This document shows, piece after piece, positions 23,143 through 36,361 of a stretch of DNA of 64,000 nt. The stretch lies in contig NC_089457.1 of assembly GCF_026210795.1 (NCBI RefSeq), forward strand, positions 806,001-870,000, in the 5' to 3' direction. Positions within the stretch are counted from its first letter, which is position 1; each line of letters starts with the position of its first letter. Source of the stretch: Rhizophagus irregularis. Lineage: Eukaryota > Glomeromycota > Glomeromycetes > Glomerales > Glomeraceae. Both the position numbers and the translations under genes were made by a program. Under the pieces are notes generated by a model. It was not told where the DNA came from, ran no database searches, and saw nothing but the letters and a program-made list of their open reading frames with translations.

Positions 23143-25320
23143 GAGTTTCCATGATGATAAATCACAATAAAAAAAAAACAATTTTACCAATTTTGTAATT
23201 CATAATAACGAAAATTTAATTCTTTTGTTCCATTTGTTTGTAAACCTGACCAAATCTCCAAATTGAGAGTGGATAATAATTGATAGGCTTGTATGTGTCG
23301 TGCTACATACGCAAAAATATGCAAAACGGGTGTATAAGATGTATTCGCGTCTACCTAAATAAAATAAAGAAAAAAATTCTTTTGGCCAATATTATACTAT
23401 CAAAACGTTAATAAAATGCTTTAATAAAATCCAAAGAACTTAAATTTCAAGGAAATACAGGTATTTTTTGTCTTTAATTTTTTAGCACTTTTACACATAA
23501 TTTTTAACTTTATTTTATAATATACAAAGTATAGAACTGTTATTGCTATTTTTAATGTAAGTCAAAAATAAGAGTTTCCATGATGATAAACCACAATAAA
23601 AAACAATTTTACCAATTTTGTAATTCATAATAACGAAGATTTCTACAAATGAACGTGTCAAATGGTAAAAGTCTTGGCAGTACGTAGGTTTAGGAGCTTG
23701 GCAAATTTTCTATATCAAGAAATTCTTCCAAAAAAAGAGATTAATTCTTTGTTCCACTTGTTTGTAAACCTGACCAAATCTCCAAATTGAGAGTGGATAA
23801 TAATTGATAAGCTTGTATGTGTCGTGCTACATACGCAAAAATATGCAAAAACGGGTGTATAAGATGTATTCGCGTCTATCTAAATAAAATAAAGAAAAAA
23901 AATTTTTTTGGCCAATCAAAACGTTAATAAAATGCTTTAATAAAATCCAAAGAACTTAAATTTCAAGGAAATACAGGTATTTTTTGTCTTTAATTTTTTA
24001 GCACTTTTACACGTAATTTTTAACTTTATTTTATAATATACAAAGTATAGAACTGTTATTGCTATTTTTAATGTAACGTAGAGTTTCCATTATGATAACC
24101 TACAATAAAAAACAATTTTACCAATTTTGTAATTCATAATAACGAAGATTTCTACAAATGAACAAATGAACGTGTCAAATGGTAAAAGTCTTAGCAGTAT
24201 GTTTGTACTCGTAAGTTTAGGAGCTTGGCAAATTTTCTATATCAAGAAATTCTTCCAAAAAAAGAGATTAATTCTTTGTTCCACGATTTGTTTGTAAACC
24301 TGATCAAATCTCCAAATTGAGAGTGGATAATAATTGATAAGCTTGTATGTGTCGTGCTACATACGCAAAAATATGCAAAAACGGGTGTATAATATGTATT
24401 CGCGTCTATCTAAATAAAATAAGGAAAAAAATTTTTTTGGCTAATATTACACTATCAAAACGTTAATAAAATGCTTTAATAAAATCCAAAGAACTTTAAA
24501 TTTCAAGGAAATACAGGTATTTTTTGTCTTTAATTTTTTAGCACTTTTACACATAATTTTTAACTTTATTTTATAATATACAAAGTATAGAACTGTTATT
24601 GCTATTTTTAATGTAAGTCAAAAATAAGAGTTTCCATGATGATAAACCACAATAAAAAACAATTTTACCAATTTTGTAATTCATAATAACGAAGATTTCT
24701 ACAAATGAACGTGTCAAATGGTAAAAGTCTTGGCAGTATGTCTGTACTCGTAGGTTTAGGAGCTTGGCAAATTTTCTATATCAAGAAATTCTTCCAAAAA
24801 AAGAGATTAATTCTTTGTTCCATTTGTTTGTAAACCTGATCAAATCTCCAAATTGAGAGTGGATAATAATTGATAAACTTGTATGTGTCGTGTCGTGCTA
24901 CATACGCAATAATATGCATTTGCGGGTCTATCTAAATAAAATAAAGAAAAATTTTTTTTTGGCCAATATTATACTATCAAAACGTTAATAAAATGCTTTA
25001 ATAAAATCTAAAGAAACTTAAATTTCAAGGAAATACAAGTATTTTTTGTCTTTTAATACAATTTTTTAGCACTTTTACATATAATTTTTAACTTTATTTT
25101 ATAATAAACAAAGTATAGAACTGTTATTGCTATTTTTAATGTAACGTAGAGTTTCCATGATGATAAACTACAATAAAAAACGATTTTACCAATTTTGTAG
25201 TTCATAATAACGAAGATTTAACCATTTGTTTGTAAACCTGATCAAAGTGAAAATAATCTCCAAATTGAGAGTGGATAATAATTAATAAGGTTGTATGTCG
25301 TGCTTTGTCATACACTAGGA
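23143..25320. repeat. Five tandem copies of a 430-550-bp repeat
   Basis: GAGTTTCCATGATGATAA marks unit starts at 23143, 23572, 24081, 24628 and 25149. Each unit contains AATCTCCAAATTGAGAGTGG, CGTGCTACATACGCAAAAAT, GGTGTATAAGATGTATTCGC and TTCAAGGAAATACAGGTATT. Later units add TCTACAAATGAACGTGTCAA. Units differ by indels. The array starts about 200 bp upstream of the large membrane protein gene. There is no coding potential. Confidence 0.9.
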
Positions 25321-25951
25321 AAACGCCGAAATTCCGATTAGAACACCTGATTTGTGACTGTTCCTATATCTTCCTAGTAACACCATCAAAAAAAGCTAGT
25401 ATACCAGTATACTTTGATAACAAACCACAAGGATAACGTAAGTCCCGACTGAATTGCAATTTTTTTTAATAATCAAGTTACCGTATAATAAAATCTATAA
25501 TGTATTTGCAAGTTAAAGGAAGTAATAGTTTTTTTTTCTTCAATATAATAAAAACAATAAACCATTTTTATATATATTGTTATTACGTACTGTATTTGCG
25601 TGAATTAAAATTTTTATATTGATCACATATACTGTATTTATTTAAAGATTTAAAGATAACATGATATGTTCATAGCAATGACAATATTAAAATTAATTAT
25701 TCAGCAAAAAATTTCAATATAATTATAATTATTTGGGACACTAATTGAATAATAAAGTCTCTTCATTCATTTTTTTTGAATAAATTAAAAAATTATCTTT
25801 AGATTTATACAATGTGGCTACAATTCATATGTCTACAATTTATATACAGTATACAATATTTTGTATTATAATAAAATAATTCGTATTGTCTCTTAATATA
25901 CAATACATAAATACCTATAAATTTATGTAATTATTATATCTGTCACTTAAA
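25321..25951. other. Non-coding stretch upstream of a small ORF
   Basis: AT-rich. AAAGCTAGTATACCAGTATAC at about 25396 contains a short palindrome. Nothing else is supported. Confidence 0.45.
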
Positions 25952-26293
25952 ATGAATTTTATAGCAGTCAATGGATTTGAACTACCGGTAAATGATAATA
26001 AAATTGGTTATATTACAAGAGACTCAGATATTTGTGTAAAATTTATAGATAATTATAATCTATACTCAGATATGATTCCAAATAATTATATCAAACAATT
26101 GGGAAGAGAATTGATTACAATTACGAATATTTTACATTTCATAGAGGATAAGAGAAAAAAAATGTTAAAAATGAATAATGACGATTATATTAATGATTAT
26201 TCTATTTATTTTAATACGCCAAAAATGTGCCTTATTCGTTTAGAACAACTGTTTATTCTAAACGATTTAATAAGAAAAATAACAACGCGTTAA
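25952..26293 (+). CDS. Small hypothetical protein, 113 aa
   Basis: An ATG-started, uninterrupted frame (MNFIAVNGFELPVND…RKITTR). The composition is balanced, with charged and hydrophobic residues alternating (about 70-105, …YFNTPKMCLIRLEQLFILND…), unlike the fortuitous frames around it. No signal peptide, membrane span or known motif is seen. It is followed at once by a 50-bp repeat. It could be a lineage-specific gene or the preserved 5' end of a decayed one. Confidence 0.45.
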   Translation: MNFIAVNGFELPVNDNKIGYITRDSDICVKFIDNYNLYSDMIPNNYIKQLGRELITITNILHFIEDKRKKMLKMNNDDYINDYSIYFNTPKMCLIRLEQLFILNDLIRKITTR

Positions 26294-26303
26294 TGTCTTT
26301 GCA

Positions 26304-26415
26304 GGTCAAGAAAAGAACATTTTCGTCACACATGATCATGCATATTTTGATCGGGTCAAGAAAAGAACATTTTCGTCATACATAATCATGCATATTTTGA
26401 TCGGGTCAAGAAAGT
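26304..26415. repeat. 50-bp tandem repeat, about 2.2 copies
   Basis: GGTCAAGAAAAGAACATTTT begins at 26304, 26354 and (truncated) 26404. Two copies of the unit, including CATGCATATTTTGATCG, are nearly identical. Confidence 0.88.
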
Positions 26416-28599
26416 AATACGAGGAGGGTCAATAAAAATAATTTTGGAAAGTATATTTTGATTGGATAAAAACGATAACTAAATTTAATATAAACAAAAA
26501 CAAACCACTTTTAAAAGCCCTACAGCTAGCAAAAATAACGCACCACTGATATGAATTGATATCAAATTAAAGCCAATCAAAATAACAATAAATTAATTAA
26601 TTTATTTATTTAATAATTATAATTAAAAATTACTATAAAACAAATAGATTTTACAATTTTCAGCACACAATTAATTTTAAATAAATAATTTTAAATCTAG
26701 ATTTTTATAATAAAACAATGTCAAATTCTCCTAATTAATGGAATGTGTGAAAAAAATATGCTTTTGCAACGGGCCTTTAATTAGGGAGAAATTAAATAAA
26801 TCAGATATGAAATTCAAAATTTATTGCATTCCCTTTAATAGCAACAAAAAAAAAATGATTACTCATGTCTATTAAGTATTTTTGAATACCTAACAACACC
26901 AGAAATAATATCAAGACTTATCACTATGGCCACGATTCTGATCTTTTAAATAACTTCGAGTAATGCATGTCATATTGGCGTTTACAGTTAATTTATTCTT
27001 GGAAAACCATAACAATTGTAAATTACGAATAGACAGATTATCCGCTTAAGAAATTGGAATTGTCTGTTGATTCATTACTAATTTGTATGCCTTTAAATGA
27101 TGTAGTATTAACGGACGATGAAACAATTTAAGGCACTTCTAGCAGTAGATAAAAATAGTCAAAAAATTATTATTTAAAAGACGTTGATGGCAGTAAGTAT
27201 AAGTAAAATTTTTTACAAGATGATGTATGAGCCCAGAAATAAACTTATAAATCGATGTATGGAGATTACCGGATAAAAAAGAATGGTAACAAAGATTTAG
27301 ATACACATGAAACATTAGGAAAAATGCATTGCGCAAAAATGAATGACCCTGCTTTACATTCTAATCCGAAGAATTAAATACACTAATAATTTTTAATAAA
27401 ATTGTTTAAACTGTCCATGGAGAATTTATTTTTTTTTAATTACGAGTAATTTAATAATTACGTCTTTTGAAGAGTGTTATTAGTTTAAACTATTAAATAT
27501 TAATAATTATGCTTGATAAATTAATAACGGTTAGAGAATATTGACGTCAAAACAATTTGATAAAGAATTAATTCCAAATTAATGGCTAATTAAATTGGCA
27601 CGTAGTGCATGATATCACTTAACAAATTTATGAAAATAAAAATGTTTGTACTAATCCTGCTTATTCTGAATAATAGTGAATCGTCTATCTTTTAGGTTTG
27701 ATGGCGGGAAACAACAAAGCTTGAATTTTGATTTAGCATTAACGATGAGGAATAAACATGCCAATATTGTACTAATTTTATCCTGGAAGTCAGGATTGTA
27801 AGATCGAGAATATTTAACCATATCATTAATTATACAAAATGAAAGTTAGCATCAAAAAATATATTGAATTTAAATCAATTTTTAATGACCAAAATTAAAT
27901 CAAAACTTACATCAATCTTCATTTGATGATTTTGTCAACCTTACAATGAAATAAACCCATAATTACTATTTTATTATATCGTTACTTTGAAAAACATTAT
28001 TTATCCAGATTTTACATTATAAAATTGAAACATCGGCCAAATTTACCTGCAAATTATCTATACTGTAATAGATTCTTTATCAACGCAAATATTAAAAGAT
28101 TATTTATTGCTGTTTAAATGTTAATGGATTCTATCATAACAATTCTTTATTATTTTTTTTTTCGAATTTTCAAATTTACGGTCTAATGTTTTAAAAATTT
28201 CTATTTAAAAAACCACATATGTCTAAAATTTTGTATAAATTCTATATTTTTATTGTTTAACGAAATATTAAAACAATGTTCGAAAAATCATTCTTAACGT
28301 TTCCTCTGTTTATTACTTGCAGTATCAGTATCATCTGGTCCCGGTTTAATCGCAGAAAATTCCCTGGAATTCTACGACGATTTACGCCTGAGCTGGGTCC
28401 GGATCACGTTGCGGCTAATTATTATTTTTCGGCTAACTACACCATTATGTAGGAATGTCACTTTCTGATATGTTGAATTTTGGAATAAAGGAATATGTTC
28501 TTTACATAGCCTTCAGTGCAATTTTCTATTCACAATGATTTCAGTACATAAAAAAACCTAGAGTCAAGAATAATAATCTTTAGGAACTAGGAATGGTCA
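26416..28599. other. Non-coding stretch
   Basis: No gene can be supported. About 28330-28430 is less AT-rich (GAGCTGGGTCCGGATCACG) and may be an exon remnant, but no frame is convincing. Confidence 0.45.
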
Positions 28600-29165
28600 T
28601 TCATTATATTGGATTTTTCCGATTTTTCCGCCCGTATTCTTTTACATGACAGAGGGTTTCAACAAGAAGAAAATAGCTTCGGTAAGTTATGCTAGTTATT
28701 GCTGGCTTAACGATTGTATTAGGGATGATATTTCAACTAATTGAGCCAATTTTCAATATAAAAAAATGCCTGATCCTCGTGAAAAATTTACAGAGATCTA
28801 TTTCATAATCTTAATGGTCTTTGCATTCATAATGATTAGTTTTGCATCTGTATATCTTACGCAGCAGAAGAATTAAGCACGACAACAATAGTCATTAGTA
28901 TTGGTTGTGTAATATTTGCGATAATTATACTATTAATAATAATAAGACAGCCAGATGTCGAGACAATTTATGCAATGGGATCATCATTTATATAATTATC
29001 TATATATACTGTATCAGTAGTGCTATTTTTAATGTTTTCGATCTATGGTCTGATTATTTATTTGATAGTAATACTGATTTTGATGCTAAATTTCATGTTC
29101 CAGTTTTAATTAATAATTTGGTAGTATCTTGTTGCGAAGGTTATAAAATATTATGGATGAAATAG
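28600..29165 (+). pseudogene. Remnant of a membrane-protein gene
   Basis: Protein-like pieces appear in shifting frames: LHDRGFQQEENSFG; YFIILMVFAFIMISFASVYL; TTIVISIGCVIFAIIILLII followed by RQPDVETIYAMGSSF; and WSDYLFDSNTDFDAKF ending EGYKILWMK at 29165. A plausible splice donor (TTCGGTAAGTTATG) lies near 28680. Two hydrophobic stretches suggest a multi-span membrane protein. The family is not recognised, and frameshifts make it non-functional as read. Confidence 0.4.
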
Positions 29166-29698
29166 ATTACTATATAATCTATTAAAAGTAATCAATCCAG
29201 TTTCACTTTACTTATTCTGAATAGTTTTATGCTTTGAGGCTGTGTTGTACATTTTTGATGTCCGCAGCTTTTTTTGGTTGTCCCAGACATGTCCGCGCTC
29301 TGTCCGTACTCCTCTGTAACTTAAAAAACCCTACAAAAATTATATATATTTATGCATAATTGGATGCTAAACATTTTTGCTTAGTATCGAACAAGGTTAT
29401 CATAGAAAAATTTCGAGGGCTTATCATTTCTTTTTTGTGTAACATGTCCCGGACATTGTCCCGTGACAACACTGCTTTGAGGTATCAGAATTTAAATTAC
29501 ATTTGCTGTTTTAATGCTAAACTTTTATTTTAAAAATTGTCCGATAATTTCCGATTTAACAAATGCTGCGTATTTAATGATCCGCAGAAGATTACATACA
29601 AATGATTGACGATTGTAAGTTGTAACACAGCTTTGATATAAATTCAGATTAAAAAATTTTAGAAAACAAATTTTGGCTTATTTGGCGTACCTATACAT

Positions 29699-30880
29699 AT
29701 GGAAAAATCAAGAATAAACCTCGAGTTAAAGAAAATGCACAACCAGCGAGTAGCAGGTTTGGCTTAATTTGCTTCACAGTTCACATACTTTTAGATCGAA
29801 TTCTTTATTAAATGTTATTTTTTTATTGCCTCCTTTTTATATAGTCGAGCTGCAGAAATTATTGCAACTAGTGGTCAAGCACCAATTCAAAATTTAGGAG
29901 GTTTTGCACAGTTCTTAGGTGGGACAGCATTTTCGAGCACATCAACTTTAGCAACAAGCGATATAGATAGTGCTGTTAGTAATGCAACTCAGTTGGCCCT
30001 TGTACTTAAAAGGCTATCTAAACGTGATCCTATTACTAAACTAAAGGCATTAGAGGAATTTGAATCATATTTAAAGAGTAAAGAAAGAAATGAGAATGAA
30101 TTAACTGGAATTCTTAATTTATGGGTAAATATATGTAAGGATTCTTATTAATTGATTTTGATTCTACAAAAAAAAACAAGAGCATTTACTTAGATATTAA
30201 TTAATATACAGACGAAATTGTTTGTTAAGTTGGGAATTGATGTAGATCGTAGAATTAGATATGCTACATATTCTTGTCATCTTACTATTGTGAAAATAAT
30301 AAAAAAACGGATAGCACTTTTCTTAAAGAAATTCTTCCTGTTTGGATAATTTCTTTGTTTGATCAAAACAAAGATGTTGCTAGGGTGGCCAATGAATCAT
30401 TTCAGGTTGGTCCTTAGTTGAAGTAATTTTGTTAGTATGAAGTTAAGAAGGTTAATTTAAATTTGGATGTTTTAGGCAACTTTTCCACCTGAAAAACGAG
30501 TCGACGTTCTGGTTTTTGGACGGGAAAAAATATTATCTTATATTACAGATATAATTTTGTATAAAACTTCGGAAACGCTAAGTAGGTTCCTCTTCATCTT
30601 ATTGTTATTATTGAAAAAAGAATTTAGATTGAAAGTCATTATAAAGAATTAGAAGTCAAGTTTATAATAAATATGTCCTGTATTAACATTAGGTGATCCC
30701 AGATTTACATCAAAAGAAGACATGGTCTCTAAATATCTTAAAGTTGTTGCAAGTTTATATTATTCTCTTGCTCATATTATAAGTCAATTAAAAGAAGACG
30801 AATCGCATAACAATATGATAATTTGTTTGATCATAGTAAATTTTGGGCGAATTTGCCTAATGCTAAGATATTTAAAAATA
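29699..30880 (+). pseudogene. LTN1: Truncated, frameshifted 5' fragment of listerin (LTN1), five exons
   Basis: Five exons with GT-AG introns: 29699-29756, 29845-30124, 30212-30405, 30476-30581 and 30693-about 30880. They encode PRVKENAQPASS, AAEIIATSGQAP, LKRLSKRDPITKLKALEEF, LGIDVDRRIRYATYSCHL, DQNKDVARVANESFQATFPP, TSETLSDPRFTSKEDMVSKY, YYSLAHIISQLKEDES and FDHSKFWANL. This matches the N-terminal HEAT-like region of listerin, the ribosome-quality-control E3 ubiquitin ligase. The frame is lost at the start codon, inside exon 3 (194 nt, one base short of a phase-0 length) and near 30815. Full listerin is about 1,600-1,800 residues; only the first ~300 are here, with no RING end. It is probably a partial gene duplicate. 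Confidence 0.8.
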
Positions 30881-33055
30881 ATATTTGATATGACTTATGT
30901 TATTAAGTGAAAGACCCATTTTATTTCTTAAAATAAAAAAGTTAGATATACAGTATACTATGCATAATGCAATTAATACTTTGTTAAATTACTCACCTTT
31001 TGATTAATTGCCGTTTTCTTTCTTCAAAAATCATAACCATAAATAATTGATTTTTGATCTGAAATTTTATTAATGACCAGAATTTTTATATGGTGTTCAA
31101 ATTTTAATGTTGATTATTTATCTCCCCATTGATAGCTTTTATATAAATCAAGAACATCAAGATGGTGAGAATTCTGATAATAACTTTATTTGAAGATGAT
31201 GATTTCAAAAATAATGATGATAACAATAATCTTGAAAATAACTTCAAAGATGACAATTATTCTGAAAATAATGATGATGATGATAATTTTGAAAACAAAA
31301 ATGATGATTATGATTTTAAAAGTAATAACAATGATAATGACTTTGAAGATGAAAATGTTTCAAGTATTCCCTTGCAAAGTGAAACATAAAATTCAAAACA
31401 ATATGATTGCAATAATAAAAAATTCAATTTTTCAGGCAAAACAAGGTCATATTTTTCAAATTATACCTATTTTTTGTTATTCATATGGGTTACCTATACA
31501 AATAGGTAAACATTAATTATTAATGAATCAAATATTTCTAATCTAATGATCTAATTAAATATATTAGATTATTGTAAAGCCTTTTGAACTTTCCAACATT
31601 GTTATTTATTTATTAAGATAAATTTATATTTTCCATCTATCACCCAATTACTTAATTTTCACATTATCTATTTATCTGTCACTTTGATATGCATATTCAG
31701 AATTTTGCAATACTTGTAAATACTGCAGTATCTATTAAAGAGATAATTCATTATCTTTTCAAAGCTGTAATTCTGCATTCAAACAAAAAAATATTGAATT
31801 AAACTTTATACAATATTACAATATATTGCAAACATTTTAATATTTATTAAATGATAGTACTGATTTTAGATATAATAATGTGATGCAGTTTAACTTAAGA
31901 ATTATCAAAAAATCAATATATACAATCCTCGCTAGTCTCTTGATATATTTCACCATTACAATCAGAATATTCTAAATATATAGATGATAATGGTATTTAA
32001 TTATTTACTTAATACTAGTTGTCTAATCTGAATGTTTATTTAATATATTTATTATTATTTAATACAGATTTGCTGTTATTCTATATAGTTGATAATATAT
32101 GTGTCAGATTACAATTCAAAAGATATGAATTGGATTTATATTAATTTTAAATGATGATTTATTTGCAAAATTATATCAAATTTATAAAGAAGAATTAAAT
32201 AAATGTATCAGAATATTTAACATTACATAAAGGCAAATATTATAAGAGTACATCTTATATAATTATGGATAATAATGATAATAATCAAATTGATATAAAC
32301 TGAAATTGAAGGTTGGTGATATTATAGATATTATTTTGAAAAATTTATTAATTAATGATACTTTTCAAGAAACAACTACTAGAATATCTTATATATAAAT
32401 TAGAGCAATATTTTTATATACTAAAGGAAATTATTAAATACTATTTTTTTTTTAGATTAGTTTACTTATTGTTCAAAATACTATTGTCTATTGATTAAAA
32501 ATTAAAGTATTTCAAATTATATATGAAAGAATATTTATGCAATAAAATAGCTTGATCATCAACCAAATATTTTGTATATTAGTATAAATCAAGTTGTATA
32601 AATGGAAAACATTCTTATGAAAAGATATATTATATTTATAATAAAGTTGCCTGCCTAAATCTCTCCAAAATTCTACGATTAGTTTCTCTAAAATTTTACT
32701 ATAGTTTTATTATAGTTTTGGTAAAGTTTTGGCAGTTTTGGCATTTATAATAGGTATCGTCAGGTTTCGCTTTTCTTCAGAGTTTCGCCAACTTTTTAAT
32801 AAGACTTTCATATAGTTTCAGCAAAATTTTACCATTTCACCATTTCACCAATTTGCCAAAACCCCCTAGTTTCTCTAGTAACCTTAATTTATAATTAGCA
32901 ATAACTCAATCAATATTGATGCTAAAAATGCAATTTTACTATCATTAGATTTGTCTTATTTAACTAAATTCATTAAAATATAATCACCAGATTACTTAAA
33001 AATAAAAGTATATACAATAATAAAATTTGAAAATACTCCTGAAATTAGTATTGCT
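30881..33055. other. Non-coding stretch with one acidic low-complexity frame
   Basis: 31162-31389 (+) is open and encodes an Asp/Asn/Glu-rich run (…NNDDNNNLENNFKDDN…) from GAT/AAT/GAA repeats. It could be an exon of a decayed gene but has no supporting features. 32640-32880 is slightly GC-richer with repeated AAAATTTTACCATTTCACC words. No gene is supported. Confidence 0.4.
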
Positions 33056-33063
33056 GTTAAAAC

Positions 33064-34135
33064 AGGATCCCACTTACTTCTAATAAAGTTCTCCTCACAA
33101 AATTTCAGATTTACTAGTAATTTTACCAACCCTTTCTATTTCATAATTTTACCTTATATATAGTATGACCTTTTAAAATTATATTGAATTTTACCTTAAA
33201 TTTTTAGAGACTTAAATTTTCTTTAAAAGCATTTAATTATTAAATAAAGTATTTTACAATAGTTTAAAATTTTTTTAAACATTTATTAATTAATACAAAA
33301 TTTTATTATTTTTATTACTATAAATAAATTTTAATATAAAAAAATACAAAATAATAAATTTGCAATTATTAAAAATCTAGTGATCCGATTTTAATAAATT
33401 TCATACCATTAGAATCATCTCATTAAGACAATTCTAATGGTAGTAAAATCATCTTTCTAGGTTTAATATTGACTGAAATAAGGGTTAATAAATTTTATTA
33501 ATTAATTAAAAAATTATTAAAAAATTTTCTATGCTAAAATGAAGTAAAATTAGTTATTTAATATAAAAATAATACTGAGAAATTACAAAATTTTTAAAAA
33601 AATTTATGGACAATTTTCTCCTCTCTTACCCTACCATCACCCTTTTATTCTAAAGTTCTTTATATAAATTTTTGTCATTACGCTATCACGTCTAAAATAA
33701 TTTCTATTTCATCTAAATTTGTTTATATTTTAATATTTAAATTTGTTACACTGTCACGTCTAAATCTTATTGTAATTTCATTACACTGTCACATCTAATT
33801 CTTATTGTAATTTCGTTAATTTCATTACACCATCACGTCTTTTTTTATTACGTGTTATTTATTACAATTAAGAGGTAAATTTTCGTGTTGTATTTATTTA
33901 TAAAATTAAAGGTCTAATTTATAATATAAAATTTACCTTATTATATACTGAAATCTATACAAATTATTAATTCATTTTACCTTATAAAACAAGAGACTTC
34001 CTTTAATTTTACCTTATAAAACTAGTGACCTTTTTTTATTATATATATAATTTTACCCTTGATAATTAAGATTAATTTTACTATAAATTTTACCACAGAT
34101 TTTTGGACACCTATATTAGAAGTAAGCAGGATCCT
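33064..34135. mobile_element. 1.07-kb TIR element, hAT-like 8-bp TSD
   Basis: The left end AGGATCCCACTTACTTCTAA is inverted at the right end (TTAGAAGTAAGCAGGATCCT, ending 34135). The flanks are GTTAAAAC (33056-33063) and GCTAAAAC (34136-34143), 7 of 8 matching. The interior is non-coding. It contains one copy of a dispersed hairpin module (33405-33440) and about three ~44-bp repeats of ACACTGTCACGTCTAA (33740-33840). It is non-autonomous. Confidence 0.8.
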
Positions 34136-34143
34136 GCTAAAAC

Positions 34144-35305
34144 TCATTTAATAATAAAATTCAAAAACAAAAATCTAAAACTTAAAAACTTTATTTTTAA
34201 TGAAAAAATTAATAAATTTGAAACTTTCCTAAATTATAATTAATTTTGAAAAAGCATAGAAATAGTTTAGATAATTAATTTTATTATAAAAATAGTTTTA
34301 GATTGAATTTTGACTAAACTAAAATTTTGAAAAAATAGTTTTGACAAGTATTTGAAATATGCAATTCTGGCCAAAATTAATATATAAGCTCTCTAATATA
34401 AGATGTTCAGGGTTTTTTCAAGGTATATATTTGAAGTGTATATCTAAAGTAACAAAAAAATATCTTGCTAAAATTCTATTCCAGTCCTTTTATTATTACA
34501 TGACTAAGAAACGAATTTTAATTTTAAAGAAAAAATTTTTAAGGTAAAACAATTATATCAAAAATGGCTTTTTTTTATACTGTAAAATTATAAGAAATAT
34601 GAAAGGCATCACTAGTTGTATTATTAGTTGGCTAAAACTAGTAATAGATTTTAAAACTTATGTGCAGTAAAAAAAATTTTATAGTACAAAACTATGCAAA
34701 AATATATATAATTAAAATTTTCTATACAAAACTCATGCAAAGCTTATGTGCAGTTATAATTTTCCATACAAAGCCTATATATAGTTAAAATTTTCCATAT
34801 AAAGTTCATGCAAAGTTTGTATACAATTAAAAATTTCTATATATAGTTTATATAAAGTTTACATGATGCAAAAATTTCAGATTTTCATACTGTCATATGT
34901 TTTAGTAATCTATATGAATATGCAGAACTATGAGATCTTTCTATAAATCAAAATTTGAATCTTAATAACTATAGCTCTAATTCATTAATTGTTAGGTTAA
35001 GAATAACTGATTCTATCATTTTAAAACCTTTTTTTACTAAAAATTTTACTTTTGTTATTATTTTGTATTATATAAATTATGTATTTACAATTTATTAAAT
35101 ATTTATAAATAAAGTTAAAAATATATTTTATCATAAATGATGCATAATTTTAAGAGTAAAATTGCAATAGATTTATTAAATATTCAAATGGGCAAAATAA
35201 AACTTATAAGCACGTTAAATGTAAAACTTATATCTAATCAATTATTATTTAATTAAACGTTTTAATTAACCAGTTTTTAACTAGTTAAAATTTTTTTAAA
35301 CAATC
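34144..35305. other. Non-coding stretch
   Basis: AT-rich. 34730-34870 repeats TTCATGCAAAGTTTGTATACA-like words. No gene supported. Confidence 0.45.
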
Positions 35306-35794
35306 CCTATAAAAAGTATTATACTTAAAATATATTTAAAATATATTTAAAATATACTTAATTTAAAATTGCAAAATACTTAAAATATATCTAAAATATA
35401 CTTAAAATTATCTTAAAACATATGTCTAATATATTTAATTTTTTATATACTTAAAATATATTTAAATTATATTTAAATTAAAATTTAAGTATATTATAAG
35501 ACTATTATAAGTATATTTTTTATGTATTTAAAATATACTTAAAATATATTATAAAATATATTATAAGTATATTTTAAGTATGTAAAAAATATATCTATAA
35601 TATACTTAAATTTTGATTTAAGTATAATTTAAGTATATTTTAAGTATTTTGGCAAAAATTAAATATATTAGAAATATATTTTAAGATGATTTTAAATACA
35701 TTTTAAGTATATTATAAGTATTTCGCAATTTTTTAAATTAAATATATTTTAAAAAGTTTTTAATTATATTTTAAATATAAATACTTTTTATAGG
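35306..35794. mobile_element. AT-rich foldback element
   Basis: CCTATAAAAAGTATTATA at 35306 is inverted at the right end (ATACTTTTTATAGG, ending 35794). The interior consists of TTAAAATATA and TATATTTTAAG words arranged as a long imperfect palindrome. It has no coding capacity. Confidence 0.65.
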
Positions 35795-35880
35795 AAATTT
35801 TAATCTCTAGTGTAAGCAAATATAAAGTAATTTTAAAGAAACTTCAAACTATGCAGTTATTTTAATTTTATGCTATTTAT

Positions 35881-36361
35881 CATAGGTCGAAAAGTGAAAA
35901 ATCAGGCATCAATCAGTTACCAATTGGTTACCAATCAGGTAGCTGATTGGTGACTAATTAGCTGATTGGTGACTGATTGGCATTTTCGCCAAATACGTCG
36001 CCAATCAGGCAGTTTGCTAACTTTCAATCCAATGATCAGAAAAGGATGAAATATAGCTCATTGGAATCATCTCAACAAGATGAATCTAATGGTAGTAAAA
36101 TCGCATTTCTAGAATTAATATTTAATGAGAAATTAAGTAAAATATAAAAATAAAAATAAATCATTTATATTTTATTTAATTTTTTATTAACTATTAATCT
36201 TAAAAATGCGATTTTACTACCATTAGATTCGTCTTGTTAAGATGATTCCAATGAGCTATATTTCATCATTTTCTGATCACTGAATCAAAAGTTAGTAAAC
36301 TGCCTGATTGGTGACCGATTGGTGACCGATTGATGCCTGATTTTTTACTTTTCGACCTATG
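35881..36361. mobile_element. Foldback element with ~200-bp inverted arms
   Basis: CATAGGTCGAAAAGTG at 35881 is inverted at 36346-36361. The arms continue through iterated ACCAATCGGT-type words, then ATCCAATGATCAGAA, then the hairpin module (36058-36092 and, inverted, 36219-36256). TTAT flanks both sides. Its end organisation (CATAG terminus, iterated words, TGATCAGAA) parallels the 3056-7611 transposon, so it is probably a non-autonomous relative. The matching sequence at about 49655-49670 has no insertion. Confidence 0.82.

Noticed and set aside
31162-31516. Acidic frame 31162-31389 and the overlapping Met/Ile-rich frame
   Set aside because: GAT/AAT low complexity opens two frames at once; no evidence of a gene beyond composition.
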